From Fidelibacterota bacterium UBA7303 (lineage in GTDB: Bacteria; Fidelibacterota; Marinisomatia; Marinisomatales; UBA1611), in NCBI GenBank assembly GCA_002471805.1, contig DKQR01000199.1, forward strand, positions 8,096 through 20,110: a DNA stretch of 12,015 nt, given 5' to 3'. The position numbers and the translations under genes are program-made. The notes beneath the pieces were generated by a model. That model worked only from the letters and a program-made list of their open reading frames with translations, was not told the DNA's origin and did no database searches. Positions within the stretch are counted from its first letter, which is position 1. Every line of letters starts with the position of its first letter. Shown piece after piece: positions 8,301 to 12,015 of this stretch.

Positions 8301-8833
8301 AATACGCATGGGCCAGCATCAGCGGGCAGTATATAGACGCTCCCAGTCAAGAAAGTATTACTTACTTTGACCGTCCCCATACACTCACCTATTGGCTTTA
8401 TACAATGCTGCCCTTCGGTATCAACACCAGTTTAGTTGCCAGGTATGAAAGCGGAACCCCGTATACACCCATGATATTTTCCGGGAGAGATCCAACATAT
8501 GATGGCAAAAATCCAAATTCCAAGAGGTCTCCGGGATGGAAAGACTTAGATATTTCTTTCTCAAAATATATCAGTACAATGGGACATAGGATTGCAATGG
8601 GTTTGAATGTGTACAATGTATTGGATATCCGGAATGCTGTAGATGTGTATCCATTGACTGGTAAACCATTGGATCCTGGAGAATATTACACTAATTATGT
8701 TGGTCTCCCAGGTACTGATCCTGCAGGCGCAGGAGTCTCCGCGGATAAATCTAGCGCCTATTATGATCGACCTTGGAGATTATCACAGCCAAGAGAGATC
8801 AATTTTTTTATAAGGATTGATTTTGAAAAATGA
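5393..8833 (+). CDS. TonB-dependent outer-membrane receptor with carboxypeptidase-regulatory-like N-terminal domain
   Basis: A 1146-residue outer-membrane protein expected to bind a ligand at the surface and import or signal it using TonB energy. In order: a signal peptide (about 1-18, hydrophobic LFLIFFIYC); a carboxypeptidase-regulatory-like beta-sandwich at ~22-101 (GTIRGKVTDIDGVPMPGANI, LNGNYIILNVP); a TonB-box-like EEVVIL at 107-112; and a plug domain at ~115-250 (IHVRGGRSGQIAYMMDG at 173-189, GGFNAEYGDAQSAVSN). The rest is a 22-strand-type barrel rich in alternating aromatics, ending FFIRIDFEK. The length fits SusC/RagA-like and other large receptors, but no SusD/RagB follows, so a glycan role cannot be assumed. 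Between strands there are long Trp- and Asp-rich insertions, probably surface loops, carrying the modules found in the neighbouring proteins (near residues 448, 525-549, 708-732, 788-803). The gene is coupled upstream (TAATG) and downstream (ATGA). The ligand is unknown. Confidence 0.9.
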   Translation: MRQKLFLIFFIYCSYLNGGTDGTIRGKVTDIDGVPMPGANIYIPAISMGAAADLNGNYIILNVPVDDYDVVVQMMGYQKQTIKEVRVMMDQTVWLNFTLNEANVELEEVVILGERPLVEKGATSKKVTVAKEAIQALPIRDLTDLYTLQSGVVKIESRTRGVPDNEERGLEEIHVRGGRSGQIAYMMDGMYLRNPIYGGIGSGTRLNIFAVKEFDFQQGGFNAEYGDAQSAVSNYHTNSGGKDIEYHFRYETSQVGSMLNILADSRNKDATRNFDKIRGYNDYMFGVGGPILGLPKLFFWVSGQYSSEDYYDVFEFDDKVYQGRKIFLNEGDVNLDTLNMNKSNLVSPWDDVAGFRGFGFTKTWDIFAKLTYKFSNKLRINGNYWQVANHRQSFNPRYLYWNGGQQELFRDTYRYNFELNHSLTPRTFYTLRFSNFTQDQFQGVRWRDNDGDGYPNWFEWRHPAGPGGLGGWIKEISDPDNPFVVPYTIGEDGDTVRYTMVDDRSGWYYGAVPGLYNWDLAEDWDDVDQNGIWDEGELWTDSNSNGIWDGPALVQEAINRDGSYWLTPEMYESYEDFLDAWHIYYQWDNVPGYDYFPIYTGAPDDPYYFTSTPEFEYWDEGSAFGGHDNFFADSQAETDEVRFDITSQLTDQWKIRTGLDYKYHKLNFFEVKYPWLGAGAFVQTFAEYWNDSGPDGLVLGDEGYVEADAGEGNNVWDPGETFTDANGNGSWDEFRQPKEFNVYIQNTFEVPWMVINYGIRADFVNYNTQIWADTAGNYSPGRPWFFSDLNNNDRWDAGEKASDLSGLARQKVFLKDSGWNYKISPRIGFSHVITDKSTFTFSYGLYMQNPIYQDVYLNTNRLENPEELFEESEQSVVGNATLGAEKTQEYSAGLNVQVGRSWKYSIMAWVKDMDQMTRYNHQRSGVYTYSVGANGDYGSAKGIDIDLEWRGRMFGSKLQYGNMITKQNSEYAWASISGQYIDAPSQESITYFDRPHTLTYWLYTMLPFGINTSLVARYESGTPYTPMIFSGRDPTYDGKNPNSKRSPGWKDLDISFSKYISTMGHRIAMGLNVYNVLDIRNAVDVYPLTGKPLDPGEYYTNYVGLPGTDPAGAGVSADKSSAYYDRPWRLSQPREINFFIRIDFEK
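6965..7039 (+). repeat. Paired Asp/Asn-rich modules in a receptor loop (first site)
   Basis: Residues 525-549 contain DVDQNGIWDEGELW directly followed by TDSNSNGIWDGP, two calcium-loop-like units in tandem. An isolated DNDGDGYPNWFEW motif of the thrombospondin-3 style occurs earlier, from residue 448 (nt 6734). Both lie in long hydrophilic insertions of the barrel, probably on the extracellular side. Confidence 0.65.
7514..7588 (+). repeat. Paired Asp/Asn-rich modules in a receptor loop (second site)
   Basis: Residues 708-732 hold GEGNNVWDPGETF followed by TDANGNGSWDEF. The second half nearly repeats the lipoprotein unit TDANANNTYDDGEEF, so the two proteins share the motif beyond simple acidic composition. 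Confidence 0.65.
7754..7801 (+). repeat. Single Asp/Asn-rich module in a receptor loop (third site)
   Basis: Residues 788-803 read DLNNNDRWDAGEKASD, a single unit that again ends in a following Asp. It lies about 56 residues after the second paired site, with a predicted pair of barrel strands between them. Confidence 0.55.
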
Positions 8834-11800
8834 TCAGGATTATTAATACTATTTTGTCCTTTGTCATGGTCTGCAGTATTTATGGTGTGGACGGGCGGGT
8901 CAAGGATTCTGCAGTTTCATCGGAAAAAACCTTTGGGGCAACACCAATGGCTAAGATCGGTGACAACCCTTTTCCCACAAACCCCATGAATGACCGCGCC
9001 AGGGGCTATCTTTTACAGGGAAAAATAAAAAACGCCATTACCAATTATGGAAGTTTTATTAACTGGGACCATCATCCTGCAGGGTTATGGGGTGAATATG
9101 CCTATTTGCCCGCAGTCGCTTTTTTAGCGGGGATACCAGGGTATAAGCAATCCTTTGAATACAATTGGGACAAAGTTGAAACCATTGTGGATGAAGATGG
9201 TGCGGAATTATATGGTATCTGGGAATCAACCCCGGCTTATGATGCCTGGTTTCCGACAGAAAATGATACATCTTTTGCAGGCGTAATTTTTGAAGCTGAA
9301 AATGATGACGGCCTGTATGTGCCGGAAAATGAAAAAAATTCGCTGGAAGAATTTGATGCTGAGAATCAGTTTATGTTCAACCATGAAACAAGAAAGGTGA
9401 TTTTAAGTCTGTTTGGAAGCGCCGATCCCAACAAGTCTTCTGCTAGGACCGGTTTTATCTATCCCTGGGCACTGCGTCCGAAGTTAAAATCCCGGGAAGA
9501 GCAATTTGATTATTATGACTATGGAGAAGACCTGGAAGAATGGACCCAGGATGACCCTTACATATATTTTGGTGCCAACGTTGCAGAATCCTGGTTTACC
9601 AGAGCAACCAACAGCATTGATTCGGACTGGCACGCATCAACCGGATCACGGGTAAAAACGCACAATCCAGAAACCAGCGTGGGGGATATTTTTTATAATA
9701 CATCCTTCTCAGACGCAGGAGATAGTTATCCGGCTCTTGCTCACTCTGGATATTCTGATACCTGGCCCCTAAGACTGAATGAAAACACAGGTGAAATGGA
9801 AAGTTTCTGGCCTGGAAGCTGGTCACAGGATTATAACATAAATCTTCCTGGATGTTCTAATTCCAGGAAAGACCCGGATTGCTGGGAAGAAATTCCTGGC
9901 CGTTTTATTTCTGATATGGATGTGTATATGGAATTTGATGACCGCTGGACCCACCGGGCAAATAATGTAAATACGAATAACGAATACGAACAGACAGGCT
10001 ACCCTATGGGAATCCGCGTTATGGCAACTGCTCATTCCTATGGTGTCTCTTACGCAGAAGACATCATGTTTGTGACTGTAAAGGTTAGAAATGAAAGTGG
10101 CGACTGGTGCGCGGAAGATGAAAATGGAGATCCTGTCTATGATGATTATGGCAACCAGTTATGCGGAGAAGGAATGATTATGCCTGATGGGACCAAGCTG
10201 AACCGCGGAAAAGGTTTTAATTATGAGGGTATGACCCTGGGCTTTTATATGGATGCAGATGTATTGGTAGGCGATATTAATGGTTATAATTCCGGGCTCC
10301 ATACCAATGATGATGATTTTATGAAATATTACTGGGAAAGTTTTGTGATCAATAATGAACGGATGTTGATCAGTATGGCCATGGTCGGGGACCACGATGG
10401 GTTATCCGGAGTGGCTGGGTATCCACTGGATACAGAACCAGTGACCCCTCCCGGAACGAATTTTGGTGTTGTAGCCACCCAGCTTCTTGATTCGCCCAGG
10501 GCTACGGTAAATATTGACCTGGATCAGGATGGCACTATAGATATATTTCCTGGCGAGCCGCTTAAAATGACGGACTGGCATTGGGTGGACTGGTATGCAC
10601 GCCCCGGTGTTATACAGCCTGAAGGAAACCAGGCCAGTTGTTATGCCGGCAGTCCAGGTTGTCCTGTGGCCCGAAATAAGGAAGAAATACTGTATAAACT
10701 TATGACTGGTGATACCACAAACCTGAGCGAGGGCGAAAAGGATTGGCATTTTCACACTGATAACCCTGGTACAGACCTACCATCCGATCTGAATCCCCAT
10801 TTTGATTCCATTGAAGGTTTGAAGGAAGAGCCCGTTTACTTAAGAGAACCGCCGGGCCTGGATTGCGTCTTGATCCTTAGCTGTGGACCTTTTGATCTTC
10901 CTGTTGGCCGGGAAGTCCCATTTTCCTTCTGTATCATCTACGGTCAGACCGAGGATGACCTCATCAATAATGCCCGTTTCGCACAGGTGATGTATAATTC
11001 CCGTTACCAGGGATTTACTCCGCCCACCCGTCCTACAGTCCATGCTGAAACAGGAAGGGGAGAAGTCCGTTTATACTGGAATAACCATGCGGAACAATCA
11101 AGAGATGTGGTCACAGGGTATGCAGATTTTGAAGGATACAAGATCTACAGAAGTTTGGATGGCGGCCAGACCTGGGGCGGCGCAGAAGACATGATCTACA
11201 ATACGGATGGTATATTTGTGGGCTGGCGCCCTTATCAGCAGTTTGACCTTTCCGCAATGGAAGATTCCCTTCATTGCGCTTATACCAATAATGATGACTG
11301 TGAACGCCAGGAACAGCGCGGCCACGGTATCAGCGGTGAAGATCCTTATTACCCGTGGTTCAGTCTGGGAGAAAATACAGGATTCGAACCCATCCGTCTG
11401 GATAATATTAAAATTATCAATGGTGATACAATGCAATATGTTTATGTCGATCGTGATGTCACCGATGGAATCGAATACACCTATTCTGTGGTCGCCTATG
11501 ATATGGGTGTTGAACCACCTTTTGTAACTCGTTATATAGACGCTGGGAATGGTCAATTTGAAGCGATTATTGATACCAATTATTCCAATCCTGACCAATG
11601 GGCCAACCCGGAAGGGTATGCCGCCATAGAAAATTCGAAAGGGACTACTATTCTAGACCGCAATTTTGTGCAAGTGTATCCAGGGGTGGTGCCCAGGGAT
11701 GATTTGGAAAGTGTTGGGGTTGTACCCAACCCCTACATCGTACGTTCAGGCTTCAAGGAATCTGAATATTTGAGGCGGATCCGATTTACCAACCTCCCGG

Positions 11801-12012
11801 AACGCTGCGATATTGAGATCTATACTGTCTCTGGAGAATATGTAAGCACTGTTGAGCATGACAATCCGGAATCGGGAAATGAATGGTGGGATATGAGAAC
11901 GATTAATAACCAGGAGGTGGCACCGGGCTTATATCTTTTTTATGTTAGACAAAAGGATGCATCAGGTAAAACCAGTGATACGAAAGTGGGCAAATTTGCG
12001 GTAATACGATGA
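8830..12012 (+). CDS. Large secreted protein with fibronectin-III-like domain and variant T9SS-type C-terminal domain; function unknown
   Basis: A 1060-residue exported protein of unknown function. The start overlaps the receptor stop as ATGA (8830-8833), with AAGGA 13 bases upstream. A signal peptide covers about residues 1-20 (IINTILSFVMVCSIYG). Residues ~25-730 form an unrecognised Trp/Tyr/Asp-rich region containing DLDQDGTIDIFPGEP (from residue 563) and closely spaced cysteine pairs (342/351, 427/445, 604/611, 679/685), suggesting disulfides outside the cytoplasm. Residues ~731-897 look like a fibronectin-III domain with a long insertion (RPTVHAETGRGEVRLYWNN, FEGYKIYRSLDGGQTWGG, then EYTYSVVAYDMG). 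The insertion holds the pair 816/824. Residues 962-1060 resemble a sorting-type beta domain (VGVVPNPYIV, CDIEIYTVSGEYV, APGLYLFYVR, KVGKFAVIR), with VPNPY replacing YPNPF. Such a tail suggests T9SS export or anchoring near the receptor. It may be the receptor's surface partner, but it does not resemble SusD. Confidence 0.8.
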   Translation: MIRIINTILSFVMVCSIYGVDGRVKDSAVSSEKTFGATPMAKIGDNPFPTNPMNDRARGYLLQGKIKNAITNYGSFINWDHHPAGLWGEYAYLPAVAFLAGIPGYKQSFEYNWDKVETIVDEDGAELYGIWESTPAYDAWFPTENDTSFAGVIFEAENDDGLYVPENEKNSLEEFDAENQFMFNHETRKVILSLFGSADPNKSSARTGFIYPWALRPKLKSREEQFDYYDYGEDLEEWTQDDPYIYFGANVAESWFTRATNSIDSDWHASTGSRVKTHNPETSVGDIFYNTSFSDAGDSYPALAHSGYSDTWPLRLNENTGEMESFWPGSWSQDYNINLPGCSNSRKDPDCWEEIPGRFISDMDVYMEFDDRWTHRANNVNTNNEYEQTGYPMGIRVMATAHSYGVSYAEDIMFVTVKVRNESGDWCAEDENGDPVYDDYGNQLCGEGMIMPDGTKLNRGKGFNYEGMTLGFYMDADVLVGDINGYNSGLHTNDDDFMKYYWESFVINNERMLISMAMVGDHDGLSGVAGYPLDTEPVTPPGTNFGVVATQLLDSPRATVNIDLDQDGTIDIFPGEPLKMTDWHWVDWYARPGVIQPEGNQASCYAGSPGCPVARNKEEILYKLMTGDTTNLSEGEKDWHFHTDNPGTDLPSDLNPHFDSIEGLKEEPVYLREPPGLDCVLILSCGPFDLPVGREVPFSFCIIYGQTEDDLINNARFAQVMYNSRYQGFTPPTRPTVHAETGRGEVRLYWNNHAEQSRDVVTGYADFEGYKIYRSLDGGQTWGGAEDMIYNTDGIFVGWRPYQQFDLSAMEDSLHCAYTNNDDCERQEQRGHGISGEDPYYPWFSLGENTGFEPIRLDNIKIINGDTMQYVYVDRDVTDGIEYTYSVVAYDMGVEPPFVTRYIDAGNGQFEAIIDTNYSNPDQWANPEGYAAIENSKGTTILDRNFVQVYPGVVPRDDLESVGVVPNPYIVRSGFKESEYLRRIRFTNLPERCDIEIYTVSGEYVSTVEHDNPESGNEWWDMRTINNQEVAPGLYLFYVRQKDASGKTSDTKVGKFAVIR
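11713..12009 (+). other. Variant T9SS-type C-terminal sorting domain of the 1060-residue protein
   Basis: The last 99 residues start VGVVPNPYIV and include a central D-I-E-I-Y-T-V-S-G-E-Y strand, a W-x-x-x-x-N-N-Q-E-V-A-P-G-L-Y-L-F-Y segment and a short final strand K-F-A-V-I-R. This order matches type A sorting domains (PNP, then IYxxxG, then W, then GxY, then Lys-rich end). The aromatic before PNP is replaced by Val and the Asn-Pro-Phe by Asn-Pro-Tyr. The assignment rests on pattern only. Confidence 0.55.
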
Positions 12013-12015
12013 GGG
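12009..12015 (+). CDS. Possible start of a further operon gene (only 7 bases in window)
   Basis: The stop codon of the preceding gene (TGA 12010-12012) sits in an ATGA overlap, exactly as at 8830-8833, so an ATG at 12009 could open another translationally coupled gene (M-R-...). Only two codons are visible, and there is no strong Shine-Dalgarno upstream, so this rests on the repeated junction style alone. Confidence 0.3.

Noticed and set aside
11098..11598. 166-codon minus-strand open frame opposite the FN3-like domain
   Set aside because: The Ile/His-rich composition is typical of an antisense shadow. The plus-strand frame here has coherent domain structure and operon coupling.
5393..12012. 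SusC/SusD-type polysaccharide utilisation locus
   Set aside because: The receptor has a SusC-like N-terminal domain, but the following protein lacks SusD features (no lipobox, no TPR-helical pattern, has FN3 and sorting tail), and no glycoside hydrolase is present.

Overview
The window reads as chromosomal DNA from a Gram-negative bacterium of the Fibrobacterota-Chlorobiota-Bacteroidota (FCB) superphylum. Candidatus Marinimicrobia (SAR406) or a relative such as Ignavibacteria or Calditrichota is more likely than classical Bacteroidota. The reasons are a type IX secretion (T9SS) type A sorting domain with the YPNPFNPST signature, a large TonB-dependent receptor with a carboxypeptidase-regulatory-like N-terminal domain, no SusD partner, and moderate G+C by eye. 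The lineage is an inference from protein style, not from a marker gene phylogeny.

Layout. Positions 1-281 hold the last part of clpX (+). After a 31-base convergent gap comes an 896-residue secreted M6-family metalloprotease on the minus strand (313-3003), with two cohesin-like repeats and a T9SS sorting tail. A 128-base AT-rich divergent intergenic region follows. The rest is a tightly packed plus-strand operon: a large putative lipoprotein (3132-5393), a TonB-dependent outer-membrane receptor (5393-8833) and a 1060-residue secreted protein with a fibronectin-III-like domain and a variant sorting-type C-terminus (8830-12012). The junctions are TAATG and ATGA overlaps, and the last stop codon again overlaps an ATG (12009), so the operon probably continues past the window. 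No stretch longer than 300 bases lacks a gene. I saw no tRNA, rRNA, CRISPR array, insertion sequence or phage gene.

How the genes fit together. All four envelope proteins carry Asp/Asn/Gly-rich, calcium-loop-like motifs (DxNxNGxWDxGE followed by an aromatic and another Asp loop). There are about ten copies in the lipoprotein, several in probable surface loops of the receptor, one pair inside a cohesin-like repeat of the protease, and weaker forms in the last protein. Inference: the operon encodes an outer-membrane/surface assembly, with the receptor as pore or transducer and the other two as surface or periplasmic partners. The divergent secreted protease may act in the same surface process. 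The substrate cannot be read from the sequence. The sharing of this motif by neighbouring, otherwise unrelated envelope proteins is the most noteworthy feature here.
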